Source: Odontesthes bonariensis (lineage: Eukaryota; Chordata; Actinopteri; Atheriniformes; Atherinopsidae). From it: a stretch of DNA of 64,000 nt. Made by a program: the position numbers and the translations under genes. The stretch covers positions 6,602,036 through 6,666,035 of the forward strand of contig NC_134524.1 of assembly GCF_027942865.1 (NCBI RefSeq), given 5' to 3'. Under the pieces are notes generated by a model, which was given only the letters and a program-made list of their open reading frames with translations, made no database searches and was not told the DNA's origin. The stretch's first letter is position 1. The number at the start of each line of letters is the position of its first letter. Shown here in pieces: positions 10,029 to 23,065 of this stretch.

Positions 10029-11446
10029 GGCTGTGTTCGAAACTGCATACTACATACGGCATACTTCCATACTGCATTTACCCACAATGCATTTCACTCC
10101 TGCCCGAGCCGAAATCAGCCGGCCTGAAGCTGATTTTGCTTAAGCTCTAAACTCTGTAAACTTTAGCAACATTTGAAACATTTTCAGGTGAGAAAGTAGT
10201 CGTTTAGATCCCCAACGTGTTGAAAACCTGACAAAATACCGGCTGTTTCGGCGCTACTAAAGCTAGCCGCAGTGAGCAACGCACTTCCGGTTATTTTCAC
10301 AAAATAAAATACCCGTTGCCTTTTATCATAGGGAAAGCCATTACCATACAATTGGTGCTTTTGTTTTGAAAACAGGAAGTGAACCTACCCTCGTTGTAGC
10401 TAGCAGAGAGTCTCTATTATGAGGAGAGGGAAAGCTGGCGGCTATTTCCGGGTGGTACTGCACTCTAGGGGCGCCAACGAAGCAGTGCAGAGCACGCCGA
10501 ACTCTATGGTGGTACTATGAAATCCACCTTAGATGCAGCCATTGCTTTTGATAGAATTTTTTATATTTTTTCATTTTAATTTTCCTAAAGGCAGGATAAA
10601 TTATCCTTTCAAACGGCACTTGGTTTGATTTTTTAGACTCACTAGATTTGTTTAAAATACACATTTATTGTCAGTATTGCATCCCGAGTGACGTCACGCA
10701 TGTGGCATCACTTTACGGAATGGTCAGTCCTAGCGCTGAGCTAGCAGAGAGGGGTTAGCTCAAATAGTTACAGATTTCAGCACAGCCCTTTTACATACTC
10801 TCTGACTAGCCTCTGGTTTAGCTTTGGTTGTTGTTAGCGGCACCAGGTTAGCACTCTGGCACAGTGGACGAGTGCCGTAAAGCAGCTGGTCGTAATCAGC
10901 CGTGCGTTCTTCAGATTCCGTTAGCTAGATGCTAGCGGATACTGACTCGCAAATGCCAGACCTGTAAGAAAACAGAAAGCTATAACTCCCAGGTTATTGT
11001 ACTTTCGATATAAATTCACATCCCTCTGTCAGAAATCACAGTATTATTTTCAGGTTTCAGCCGCTAGCGGGGACATTTTTTGAGTTATTAGCGCCAGCCC
11101 TATGGAAAATGGTCATTCTGCACTCGCTCGCCAGCGCCCCCAGAGAAAATCAACTGAACTGCAGCCAAATTTTTTATAATGGGGCGAATAGGAAGTGGAA
11201 CGGCTGTCTGTAAAAGGGCTGTGTAGCTAGCTTGAAACTGCCGTTTTGACAGGAAATGACGATCTGCGACGTCACCTTACGTTGCATCTTGGGTAGTTTG
11301 AGTATGAGTAGTAACCTCATGATGCATAACCAACATTTCGGCGAATCTAGTATGCATCCGGGAACGTCTCGCTTACTCAAACACGCATACTCAACTCAAA
11401 AAGTTAGTAGCAGTAGTAGGAGAAGTATGCGGTTAAGAACACAGCC
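10029..11446. mobile_element. GGCTGTGTTCGAAAC TIR element, copy 1, with nested insertion
   Basis: Starts GGCTGTGTTCGAAACTGCAT and ends AAGAACACAGCC, an imperfect inverted terminus. The subterminal region has a few CATACTNCATAC heptamers. Flanking bases CTC are repeated on both sides, a possible 3-bp target duplication. The interior is interrupted by an insertion at about 10405-11222, bounded by GTAGCTAGC on both sides (10396-10404, 11223-11231). No transposase is visible. Related copies occur at 42168, 43650 and 55499. Confidence 0.75.
10405..11222. mobile_element. element nested within the TIR element
   Basis: Sequence absent from the related copies, flanked by the 9-bp direct repeat GTAGCTAGC. 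It contains its own inverted pair, ACAGCCCTTTTACA near 10783 and TGTAAAAGGGCTGT near 11210, which suggests a further nested element. No coding frame recognised. Confidence 0.55.
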
Positions 11447-11723
11447 CTCATCCTGACTGAAAGCGAGCGAAACTGACGCGATACGACGACGAAATTTCTC
11501 GATGGTGTCCTGATATGCAGCGTGACGGTTTTGTGTTGAGTGATTCTATTGTTTCAGAAAGTGCTCGCCTGAAACCCCGAGTTCTCTGGCTCCCTTCGGT
11601 GCAGATCTTTGTGGTTCGGCTGTTTGGGGACATCGCTCGCTGCATGTCAGGACAGGCTGATGGAAATGTACACATTCTGATCACTTTTTATCAATCGCTG
11701 GCTCGCGTTCAGTCAGGATGAGG
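11446..11723. mobile_element. short palindrome-ended element
   Basis: CCTCATCCTGACTGAA at the left is repeated in inverted form (TTCAGTCAGGATGAGG) at the right, about 278 bp in total. It abuts the right end of the preceding element, so the exact border is ambiguous. Open frames from each strand end in the inverted arms and are not genes. Confidence 0.55.
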
Positions 11724-12880
11724 TGTTAGAATATACGGTGTTTAATTGAAAGAAATCTCCTTCAGTTGACGAAGAAATGAGGATAAATGGGCAACCAAAC
11801 AACCAGGACCTCCCAGACCAATTTAAAATATAAAACTAATTTATACTAAGGGAGGGAAATCATATAACCATATTTTGGTGGAGCTGGTAAGAGTGGAAAA
11901 CTTGGCTTCTATTCTGCTTCTGATTGATTAATTCTGCTTTTTTTTAAATGTAAATAGTCTGGTGGTGTCTTTGATTAACAACAGAAATTGTAACTATTTG
12001 TAACGGGAAATCAATGCTAATATAAAGTCAAGAACTTTAAATAAATACATGTTTTCAGCTTGTGTCTGGTCCCTGTGTTATTAATGGTGAAGCATGTATC
12101 TCTCTCCATGTTCAAAGGTATCTGAAGGTAAACTGATGACCTACTAGTATGTGGCTAAAGGGAAAACCTTTATCTTGCCATCTAGTGCTTAAATGCGGTG
12201 TTGGTAATGTGAGTTGACGAGAAAAAAAGCCAAATAGTGACAACTGACTAGATACTTCTTATCATGATACTTAAATTGGTCAATAGATGGCGCTGTTTGA
12301 CCATTAAAACGACCAAAAGGCTTTTACGGATGTATGTCAACATCTGGTATTTAATATGTACCTGTGCTGAAAGATTTCTGCTCTATAAACTCCCACATAT
12401 GATAATAATTCACCTGCTTTTTTGTATTTTTTTTATCTGATGTGATGAAACTGGATTATTAAGCAGTGTTTTTTCTACTTGGGGGCCCACAAAGTTGGAG
12501 CTCTCATCCTCCACATCTGGTTTTAATTTGAATTTTATGGGCATTTCCACAAACTGGAAGCGCCGATAAGCGGCCAAACATGAGATATTAAATTAAAAAA
12601 CACTTTGTTTATGTGTGGATTTGTTTTTTTTAAAGCCATCTCTTGAGTTAGTTGAACAACTATCCCTTTTTCTTTGTTTTTTTAGTTATATTGACTCATG
12701 TTTTCGAAAGATAGCTGCCTCCATCACATTTTTTGTGCAAAAGCTTCAACCAGTGTCCTGTGTGATTGGTTAATTATTAAAAACGAAGTCTTGGGTCCAT
12801 CCATTCCGAACTGATTAATCTAACAACTGCTCCAGGACCATTTGTTTCCCTTTTGGTTGCAGAGTATGCGGATGAATAAT
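11724..12880. other. nit1-clcn3 intergenic DNA
   Basis: AT-rich DNA with no supported gene. It lies between the nit1 3' side and the likely clcn3 promoter. Confidence 0.5.
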
Positions 12881-12919
12881 TGATCAGACGGTCCCCCAGC
12901 CCCGCTTCTCTCTCACGGA

Positions 12920-13139
12920 CACTGTGGGTGGGAGCAGCCGCCGCCGCTGCTCGGATGATGGGCTGCGAAACAGGAAGTGCACGTCACTGACACGGGAATG
13001 GGACTGAAGGAAGAAAACACCATCATCATGAGGAGAATGTCAAATCCCTTCGTGTGAGGAAGCAAAAAAAAACCCAGCTTCAACTCAGGAGAAAAAGGAT
13101 GAACTGTTGTGCTCAAGCTGGAATCGAGGCATCGGGAAG
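12920..13139 (+). other. clcn3: probable clcn3 non-coding first exon
   Basis: A GC-rich island (GCAGCCGCCGCCGCTGCTCGG-like at about 12930) in AT-rich DNA leads to a good donor, GGGAAG|GTACGT, at 13139/13140. The first coding exon of clcn3 begins with an acceptor at 23655 and only 19 nt of leader, so an upstream non-coding exon is required. The 5' boundary given here is a guess; the donor is visible. Confidence 0.45.
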
Positions 13140-16052
13140 GTACGTTTCCCCCTTATTTATTTTATTTTTTGTTGCTGCTGCTGCTGTAAAGCTTCGCTAT
13201 CTGTGTGCTGGATGTGTTTCACCTCCCGAGGCCATCCACCCATCCATCCATCCATCCATCCTCCTCTCGCTATCAAATGTTGTTGAACTCTGGTGGATTA
13301 CTCAACCACCTTGCTGCCAAACAGGTGCTAGCAGTTAGCTAACTAGCTGCGGAGGCTAACTTGACTCTGCTAGCTTGGTGTCGACCCACCGAGCAGTTTG
13401 GTGTGAACTGGGTGGAAATTCACCAGCTTGTGTGCAAGTCTGAATTCATTTCGTAGATAATTTGATGCCCCTGGTAGATAGCTGCAAGCGGAAACTGCTG
13501 TGTGTACTTGTGCATGCAGACATCCCCCCTGTTGCTATGCCCCTTTTCTGGATGTTTCCATGGCTAATACAGGTGTAACGGTCGTTACAACCGTTACATC
13601 TCGGCTAAGGAAGGACTCTCTGCTGAATTTCACTGCCTTGCTGCCTTTGACACGGTTGTTTTTCCAACATTAGCACCGGGAAACAACAGCCTACAGCTCG
13701 TACTGTCATTTTAAATTCACATTAACTTAATTTATCACAACTCATGTGGTGGAAAACACTGTTGAAGCAGTGCAACAAGCCAACAAGAGTTGAGCTAAAG
13801 TTGGGCTACACAACAAAGTGGTATTCAGGGTTGGGACAAATTACTTTGAATTAGTTATTTAAAGTAATTTGTGAGAATTTGACGGATAGTTTTGCTCATT
13901 AGTTCCCCCTATAGTTGTGGGATGTAACACCACTGTCTTAAAAACAAATAATAAAAACTCCTATGTGGTCCCTGTACATGTACAGCCATACACATGAGTT
14001 TGTTGTCATGCTGAAGAGGCCAAAAAGATGTAATCGAAAGCCCACAAAAGTGACAAGTGACCGTAAAGTAAAAATTGTGGTGCTTGGTTCTGGAAACCAA
14101 AGTTGTGAACTGCGGTATCTCAACCCGAGGACATGCTTGAGGCCTGGAAATGTTCATATCAAAGGTCAGAAACGCGTGTTTTTAAGGTTCTTAAAAGTTA
14201 AATTACATGAAAACATCTGTATTTTGTGACATAACCGATTACACTACCAAGAAATGTACACAGTGAGGTGCCGATCATTGGGAAGAAATCATTAGAAAAG
14301 TGCAAATCTGATTTAAAAGCTTCTCTAATTACAAAGAAATTGATTTTTTTTAGTAGTTTGATAATGACGAGTGTCACAGTTAAATTCATTTGTTTGAGAC
14401 AATCCTCTTCATTCATAAGTCTGAAAGCAGCTGGATGAAACTAACAGAAACATTTAAACCATTTTAATCACATAATCTTTTTGTGCTGCTGTGCATGTCG
14501 CTTTTCTGACAGATGTATGTATGTTTCCTGGATTTATTTTTCAATAAATGACTACATTGTTAGTAGGTTTTACACTGAAATAGTAGCAACTAGTTAAAAA
14601 AAAACGTATTCTTATTTATTTATTAAGACAAAAATGCAAAAAATGAACTGGTTACCGCTTCTCAAAACTGTTTTCTTTCCCAATAAGCAGAATATTTAGG
14701 TATTGTGGACATTTAATGGGCCCTTTTCACCATCTTAAGTCATTATCTCGATCACCTTGTGAACTTTTTCCATCAGAAATGAAGAAAGTTGTTATTTCCA
14801 GTCCAAATATGTCTGAAATACTAACTTAGAAGTCCAGACTTTCCCTCATCATGCATTCCTTTGACATAACTACATCACTTCTAATGAAATCTCAAGTATA
14901 TTTTACAGTATAAAGATTAATCCATATTTCCTACATAGTTGTTTGAGTGTAGAGTGTTGAAAAATAGCTTAAAATGCTTTTTGTAAGTTCAGTTTACAGC
15001 GATATAAAACCCAGGAAAGCAGTAAATTCTCACATTTGAGGTGGTTTAATAAGCACATCTTCAGATTTTTTAGTTTTTTACCTCAAATCATAAAACATCA
15101 AATGTATTTTTACTGATGGATTTGACCTGCGTAGTATGAGCTGGTTTGTCACATAGAGTCTCTGGATGAGACACGTTGATATTAAACTGTTTAATTTAGC
15201 TTTTACCCGTATATTTAGCCCTGATTAAACCGTCTGCTGTTCAAACTGTGCACATCTTTATTTAGTACTTTACATGCAGTCTTGTTTGCTCAGTGTTCTT
15301 GACGTTAAAAGCCGCCTCAAATGTTAACCATAAACCAGAAGTTAAAGTTTTCCAGCTCTTTTCACTGGTGCATAAATGAAATCTATGGTTAGCTAACAGA
15401 ATCAGGGTGAATCGGCGCTCCTGACCGCCTGTTTTTCCTGCTGAATTCCTTTCAGTCTCTTCTCATTGATTCTCCCTCCTCTCGTGTCTCATGTGGCTCA
15501 TTATGTCAAATCAAAAATATTGAACATATATTGCTATTTTTCTGGATGTAGAAGGTCGGATGACACAAATCATTATTTCTTGATTGAAGACTTTTGATGA
15601 ATCATTGTCTTGGCTTTCATTTCCCAGCATGCCATGTTATTATTTAAAGTCAGAGCTCTTACTGAATAATGAATTATAGGGAAACCATCGTATTTATTCA
15701 CTCACTTCTGTGAACTGGATTATACAGATTGTTATGAATGTCCTTTAAGTGTTTCAACAGTTGCAGATATCATGTAAAGTTGGATGAAATAGAAGAGGAA
15801 ACTTGATTGAAACATGATTTAATTTGATTGACAGTTACGGGCCATTCACACATTTGACCTCATCAGCGGTCAAAACGTCTCAATTTTCCCTTTAATTTGT
15901 GAAAATGGAGCCAGATGTTGAATATAGAGTGAACAGCTGAGGAAATATTAATGTTTGCAGCTTTATTAAACCTTTTAATATATTATGAACTGAAGTTAAT
16001 AAAGTTTTAAATGCAAAACATTGTTCTCTGCCTAAAAAAAAGGTAACTTTTC

Positions 16053-16061
<9 letters not shown>

Positions 16062-16143
<82 letters not shown>

Positions 16144-16153
16144 TATGTATATA
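16062..16153. repeat. (TA)n microsatellite with TATG/TACA interruptions
   Basis: About 90 bp of alternating TA with four GTA or CA interruptions. Confidence 0.95.
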
Positions 16154-19100
16154 TTGGGTGGATACATAGTCAACACTGACACAGTATGTTTTAGAAGTGA
16201 TTCTAAGCTGTAACTTTTGACTTTAAAGCCTTTTGTGGCCTTTTACCTTCTTATTTATCTGACATTTTAGTAAAACATGGACTGAGATCCTCTGGCAGAG
16301 GATTTTTACTTGATCCAGTGACCCAGTTTAAGGCCAGAACATCAGCGATCAAAGCAGAGTCGGTCTTCTTTAAAATCTATTCTTAAAAAGTACTTTTTAT
16401 CAGAGAGCCTTTTCTAATATTTACTTGATTTTGTTTTCATTGATCGATTGGTAAACCGTCCTATTATTACATTTTATGGTGTTGTATTGGTTCACTGGTC
16501 AAAATACGAAGTTATTATTATATCTGAGCGCTAATATCAGGAAGTACTAGTAGATTAATCACTATAACCCATTTTTATGTTAGTTTAATGCATCTTTTAT
16601 TGTGTTTTCAGTGGTTCTCCTTCTGTAACCTGTCACTATGCGGTGACCTTTACCCCCAAACAGCAGCCGATCAATCTAAACATAGTTTGTTAATCTTGTA
16701 AATTTCAAACGTATTCTGATAATGAGCACAACTTTAACCAAATGTAATTAAACTTTAGACGGATAGTTAAGTGACGCCATGTTAAAACTAAAACGTTTCC
16801 TCTCCTATGAAGGTAAATCGACCCACGTTTTCACGCTTTCTGATGCCTTTCCAGGTGTGTTTTTCCCGTTTTGGCGTTCACCAAACCGACGACAGAGTTT
16901 GTACGTTGTGTTAATTTGTGTTAATCTGTTCATCGTTTTCCCTGAATCCAAACCACCTCCACATCACGGACTTGGTTGGACCCTCTGAGAGCTTAAAGTG
17001 AGTTCAGGCTCAGTCTCGCCTTTGCTTTCGTGGCTCTTTTGGCTCTCTCCTACGTCTCTGCTCAGTTTCTGTCTTCTGAAGTTGTCGTATCTTTTTTTCC
17101 TTTTGGGTTTTCTTGGCTTGGAGGCGCATTAACACCAACCAGTGGACTGATCAGCCCTGGTCGGGGGTATGGATTGAGGACCCCTTTCTGGCTCTTGAGT
17201 GCAGGCTGTGGGTGGTCTGGGTCCAGTGACCTGGAGGAGCGTTGGGCCTCGGATGATCAGGCTGGCTTCGGCCCACCTTGCAGGTGCTCGACTGTTTTGG
17301 AAATCTTGGGAATTTGGAGGCTGGGTTAAAGCCTCTTGGTCTTTCTGTTGCCCCGAATCTGTCCTGAGGAGTTTCTGCGACGGGAACGAGCACGTTGGGC
17401 TTGGTTTTCAGCTAGAAAAGACCACCCCAACTGCTACAGTTTGGGCTCTGGTTGATATTTCTGCCCTTTAGTACCTATTTCAACCTATTTTTTTGTCCCA
17501 TTTCAAGTTAAATGTCTTTGGGATTGTACATTTTTCTTACTCGGAGGATTATGATGCCTAAATGCCACAAAACGATCCATCCATCGTCAAAAATGCTGAG
17601 TCACATCTCGGCAACAGTCGCCTGGGCAACACCTCCATGGTGACCAGCAGGAGGAAGATGAGGCCTCTCGCTGCTCCACTAGTTGTGTAAAAATCAGCAC
17701 CGTTTGGCTCTTTTTGCTGCTGATTGTGTCGCTGTTATCGGCTGTTAGACACTCGCCGCCTCCACCCAAACGCACCCACACCCTCAACTGAAATCTGACT
17801 CGCTGGACGGTAGCTTCTTAATTATCAACACGCTCCAACTTGGTTTCAGTTGCAAAAGGCAGAGAGCGAGTTGTAGTAATGTCACCAATCATTATGAGCC
17901 ACAACGGGAGAGTTGATCTGATCTGAGACCTTTCGTGATGGAGACTCTTCAACTTCACCGAGGCTTTGCAGTGAGGAAAAGGCTGAAGAAGTGATAAAAG
18001 AACCGGTTTCATACTGTCCTCTGACACGGCCTTGACCATCGGAGTCAGTCAGCATTTAGAGAGCACACACATGAATTAGTTACTGCCGCTGAATGCTTAT
18101 TTTCCTTAAAATGTGTGCCTCCTTTTCAATCTAAGGAAAAAACTCAAGTATTTTGGTGTTGGCCTTCTGTTTTTGCAATTATTTGATGGTTTTCATCATT
18201 TCCAGTTAAATATCCCACCTGGATTCGACTTGGCATACAGGTAAGAGCCTCGTTTGAGCTCTGTGGGAGGCTTGTTTCAGCACATGTCCACATCCATCTG
18301 TCTAAAAACGTCTGTATTTAAACAGCTCTGACTTTCACTGGATGTAAACGCCAGCGTCAGCGCCACACGCCTTTACTCGGTGAACACAGTTTAACTCGCC
18401 ACCGCAGCGCGGCGGCTGCAGCCGCTTACAGCAGGACATGCGTCCGTCCTCTTCCTGGACGCGCCGCCTTTCTGCTCTGATTGGATTTGCACATATTTTG
18501 CAGCGATGAAGTAATCTGCTGCTGCTGTGTGTCGTGCATTAATTGTGCACAGTCCCACCCTCTGTGAGGCTGCAGCACTGAATATAAACACCACTGCTAA
18601 GAATCTGGAGATCTCAGTGTAAGATGAATGCAACTGTGCACAGAAATGATGTGACGCCGCGTAAACTTCAACAAAACGTTAGTCTGTAGCTTTCTTTGGG
18701 CTGGCGGTGCATAAAAATCTGTATCAAACTAGCAGAAAAGCATTTAATTTCACTATTTGAGCTTTAAATGTTGGTCTTATTGTCTCCCGTTCCTTAATGG
18801 CGCCTGAGTGGAGAATTAGTTCCAACATTTGCTTATTTTCTATCACCGGAGTCGTGTTAGAAACATTGGCGTCATGATTTAAGTCCCCTAATCAAATGCC
18901 ACGTTAGGTTTTTAGCTTTAATACCAAAGATTTTAAGAGAAAACTCCTCAAACTACTGTCGGGATATTCCTGTAACAGTGGCTGTAATCCTAATTTAATC
19001 CTAATAAACTCCATTTTTCCTGATGGTGGCGGCTCCAGCAGGGTGTTCCTGATCATTTCTCATTTAACTGGAGGTGAAACAACACGGTGAGCTCACAGAG

Positions 19101-19891
19101 AGGAGGCTCTCTGCCTCGGGGCTGGCTCGGTGAACAAACTGAATCGAATTTTCTGTCCACGCTGATTTGATAAAGCTCAGACAGAAGACCTGAGTCATGG
19201 TGACTAAGAGTGATTGTTGGCTCGGGGAAAGTTTCCTTTTCCTCTTTGGACTCATTTGGTGGTTTGCTCCAGTATGGATCGCTGGTTTGTGACGTTTGAG
19301 CCGACGCACAAGTGACACAAGTTAACTTTTATCTGATGGAGCTGAGCGAGTGTTCGGGCTTTCCAAAAGCCAACGGCGTGTAGCGCTCGGCGGTGGCGCC
19401 ACACGTGGATCCGTTGGCTTTAAGCAGAGAGGCGAAGGCTTCGGCGGAGGTCACCTTGAATCGATGTGATGACAGATGAAAAAGGCTCGGGGAAGATGTT
19501 CACACGGTTGCTGCAGTGCATCGCCGCAGAGCTTAAAAGGGCCAAAATGGGAATCGGCAAGTCAGCCGTTCAGAGGTCGGAAACCAGAATCGGCCAAAAG
19601 AAAAGATGAAAGTGTGAAGGTCAGGGAAACTGAACCCTGCTACGAAACACCTGAAGAAGAAAACCGGTGTTTATGAGCACAGATGGGTGGAGCTGCAGCT
19701 CAACTATTCCCCTACATCAGGGAATTATCAGGGGAGTTATCAACCGAAGCACGTTCACATCCAATCCAGTTCAACTTTATTTATAAAGCACATTTAAAAC
19801 AAAAGAACCCCCTTTTAGGCTTAAGAAGCTCCTCTGTTCAACAACCAAGGTTAAAGGGGGGGTTAACTTCTGTTTTCTCTTCATTTACACT

Positions 19892-20001
19892 TAAAACCTT
19901 CAACTACATCCCATTTGTTGTCATAGAGACATTCCAATAGTGGGTGGATGGAGTAAAGAGGTGTTACGCTCTAAAGCAGTGGAAAGATATCCCGTGTTTC
20001 C
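19892..20001. repeat. about 110-bp direct repeat, left copy
   Basis: Begins AAAACCTTCAACTACATCCC and ends at GATATCCCGTGTTTCC. It is repeated with few changes at 21076-21185. The left copy is interrupted at its 3' end by the hAT element starting at 20002; the right copy continues into CCCAAGAGAAC. Confidence 0.85.
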
Positions 20002-20030
20002 TAGGGCTGAGCAATTTTATCGATACTGCG

Positions 20031-20061
<31 letters not shown>

Positions 20062-20920
20062 GGCTGGGACTTTAGCACGCTAATTTCGATTAATTAACTA
20101 CACACATATTAGCGCTTTAAAAAAATAACGCATTTTAATCGCACACTATAATTATTTTTTTATTTTTTTTAAATACAGACGGATGGAAGCGTCGAAAAGA
20201 GCGTGGTGGTGTGCAGATTATGCAACAAGGAATTCGCGTATCACCGCAGCGTATCAAGCCTCAAATATCACCTCAACGCTAAACATGTAGCAGCTAGCGC
20301 GGAAGCTAACGGGGGCCCAACGCAGCTTAACATCCAAGATTCTATATACTGTGTTTTCATGCATGCTACATTCAGATTTCAAATAGGGATATGTTCTGTG
20401 TTTGTTGAAACATTGTTGAAAATGTTAATTTTCTAAAGGATAAAGTATATGCGATTAATTTCGATTAATTAATTTCAAAGCCTGTAGTTAACTTGATTAA
20501 AAATTTTAATCGAGTCACAGCCCTTATATATATATATTTATTTTTATTTTTTTATTACTTTTTTTTTTTAAACCAAACTTTATTGAAAAGTCAGACGTTA
20601 CAATTAGAGAAAACACGGAACATAAAGGTAATACAATGCAATGCCAGGGGGTCACATTATACAAAACAGTGATAAATTAGTTCATAAAAATGTTGTATAA
20701 AGTGCATAAAGCTCTCACGTTTGTGACATGTTCGTTTGTTTCTGTTTGTCTGGCGGTGTTTTCCTTCCGGTTCAAAGGTTGGACCACCAGTCCAATCAGC
20801 GACGATTCATGTCAAATCACACCGTCCCTTTTTTCCCCCCAAAAAATGATGTAAATGTATCGAATCGTTGGCTGAATATCGTGTATCGTATCGTGAGATT
20901 AGTGTATCGCTGCAGCCCGA
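20002..20920. mobile_element. hAT-like element (outer), TAGGGCTGAG terminus
   Basis: Starts TAGGGCTGAGCAATTTTATC and ends GTATCGCTGCAGCCCGA, with the matching inverted motif CGATAC/GTATCG inside each end. Flanking 8-mers GTGTTTCC (19994) and ATGTTTCC (20921) look like a hAT target duplication. A second element (20059-20526) is inserted into its internal (TA)n. A minus-strand poly(A)-type 3' end (AATAAAGTTTGG at about 20580) also lies inside. Confidence 0.7.
20059..20526 (+). mobile_element. hAT-like element (inner) with BED finger
   Basis: Starts TAGGGCTGGGACT and ends CACAGCCCTTA, lying in a (TA)n tract so the target duplication cannot be resolved. On the plus strand it encodes a BED finger at 20203-20310: Cys-x2-Cys in VVCRLCNKEF and His-x4-His in KYHLNAKHV. 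The terminus resembles the 7075 and 37911 elements, but the interior is different. Confidence 0.75.
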
Positions 20921-21075
20921 ATGTTTCCCCCAAAACCGAGCCCCGAGGAAGCAGATGGAGAGACAAAAGAAGGCGGGACACACGACACCTCGTCATAAGT
21001 CAATGTTCATAAATGATGTTGCTAGTATGGGATGTCATACAGCTTCATGTCAAAAGTGGCGAACTGTCCCTTTTA

Positions 21076-21185
21076 AAACCTTCAACTACATCCCATTTGT
21101 TGTCATAGAGACATTCCAATAGTGGCTGGATGGAGTAAAGAGGTGTGACGCTCTAAAGCAGTGGAAAGATATCCCATGTTTCCCC
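21076..21185. repeat. about 110-bp direct repeat, right copy
   Basis: Right copy of the 19892-20001 repeat, free of the hAT insertion. Together the copies bracket about 1.07 kb that includes the nested hAT elements. Confidence 0.85.
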
Positions 21186-22473
21186 AAGAGAACAAGTTTC
21201 CTGCAAATATAGCGAATATTTCCCAACTCTTTTTATTTTTATTTTCCTGTTTTACCTTAAAAAAAGAGTTGAATAAAGAAAACTTTGCTCTGAAACTCAG
21301 GAAATAAGGAAATAAGCAGCTTCTGCAGCAGATCAGAGCTGACTGGGGGTGTTTCACTTCCACCCGTACTGCAGTCACTGACGGGCACGTGCACACAGGA
21401 ACCGTGCACGCACACACACACACACAGAAAATGTTTGTTTTCTCATCATCTGTGAGAAAAAAAAGGTCATTTTGCTGCTAAAGCACAAGTTTACTTCCCA
21501 CTTCCCCTTTTTCTCTGAATGAGTCCACAGTGAGAACTCTTAGACGCTCTTTGGATGAACCTGTCGACAGATAAGAAACGTTGGGTCCGGGTCTCCTTTC
21601 ACAGGGACACTGGAGGGATATGGAGCTGGGATTAAAACTCCCCCTCTCACTTTTCCACCATTGAGTTGTGACTCATGCTGTCTTGAGGCTGATGTACCTA
21701 TTAATATGTTCAGGGTATCTTTAATTCTGGTTGTGGGCCGGATGTTTCAGGTCGCATCTCTCACAGTCTGACTCATTTGTGCACCGGGATGTAGTTTGTA
21801 GCGCGTCCACAGGGGGGTGAACTCTTCCCGGTTCAGCAGGAGTGTCTTTATTATTATCCTTTTTGATGTAGATGGCATGGCCACGAGTCGTTTCAATCCC
21901 TTTTGTCTGTTAACACATTAGTCTGCTTTGCAGAAAACAGAAATGTCTCTTTTTAAAGTGAGGAGTCGAAGCTTAAAAAGCCGGTAAAGCTCATTCTGAT
22001 GTCGCCAAAAGCTATTCAGGCATGTGGTATTAATTCCAGCTTTGTTATCTAACGAAACTCTGGCGTCTGGAGGCAGAATTTACCCACAAAGACCCGTTTT
22101 TTTTTTTTTTTTTCAATTTCAAACACACATCATATACAATGCAATTTTTCATTGTGTAGAAAAAAAACTCCTTAATTTCTGAAAAGGGACATTTTTGTCC
22201 CCTTTTAAAATGACCTAAAAACACTTTTTTTCATAAATCTTTTATTCCACTTCAGTTCTGGTCATAACTACCAAGTTTTCAATTATTTAAAAAAACATTA
22301 ACCCTTTAGATGCCAATTTGAACTTTTTTAGCCCAAATTTTAAGCCTTTAGGTGCCAGTATTTTCAAAATATGGAATGCAAAGTGGAATTATTGAGTAGG
22401 GATAATTATGGTCTGGGATATGTCAATGATTAGCAACAACATTGATTTTTAGGGATTTTAAATTTTTTTGTTA

Positions 22474-22733
22474 TGCCTGATTTATAAAAAACAAACAAAC
22501 AACAAAAAAAAACTCCTTAATTTCTGAAAAGGGCCATTTTTGTCCCCTTCTAAAATGATCCCCAAAATACCATATGTTAATATTTTTTTCCACTTTTTTT
22601 CTTCCACAAGTGGAAGAAAAGATCTATGGGAAAAAAAAGCAGAAAAAATATTAACATGTCATGTTTTTAAGTTGTTTTAAAAGGGAACAAAAATGTCCCC
22701 TTTCAGAAATGAAGTTGTGTTTTAAATCAGGTA
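22474..22733. mobile_element. foldback element with TTTCTGAAAAGGG arms
   Basis: ATGCCTGATTTA at the left pairs with TAAATCAGGTAT at the right, and an inner arm AATTTCTGAAAAGGGCCATT pairs with a TTTCAGAAAT-containing arm near 22700. A partial copy of one arm lies at 22160-22217. No coding sequence. Confidence 0.6.
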
Positions 22734-22965
22734 TGAGGATTAAACCTGCACACGTGAAAAAGCTTAAATTTAAAGCTTAATTTATGGGGTCAGATGTGGA
22801 GCCGCTTCATCTCCTGCAGACAGCGTATCAGAGTGTGTTCAGGCAGAGGCTTCCTCAGCTTCGCTGCAACATAGAATGATAGGAGGTCATTCTCGCCTTG
22901 AAAAGGATCTAATTTGTTTATTTTATGATGGAGTGAAAACGTAATTTCCCTTTAGGGATAAAGAA

Positions 22966-23060
22966 GATATCGTTTCTAAGATTTTTGGGGGAACTTGACA
23001 TGAATGAATGTTGCTTTTTCATTATATTTTTAGCTTTTTTTGGGGTCATTTTCTTGTTTG
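22966..23060. repeat. about 95-bp direct repeat, left copy
   Basis: Starts GATATCGTTTCTAAGATTTT and ends TCATTTTCTTGTTTG. It recurs at 23369-23465. The two copies bracket a dispersed repeat. Confidence 0.9.
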
Positions 23061-23065
23061 GAACT

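Noticed and set aside
17030-17471. 90-99-codon overlapping frames
   Set aside because: Possibly an old repeat, but I recognise no family and no second copy in the window.
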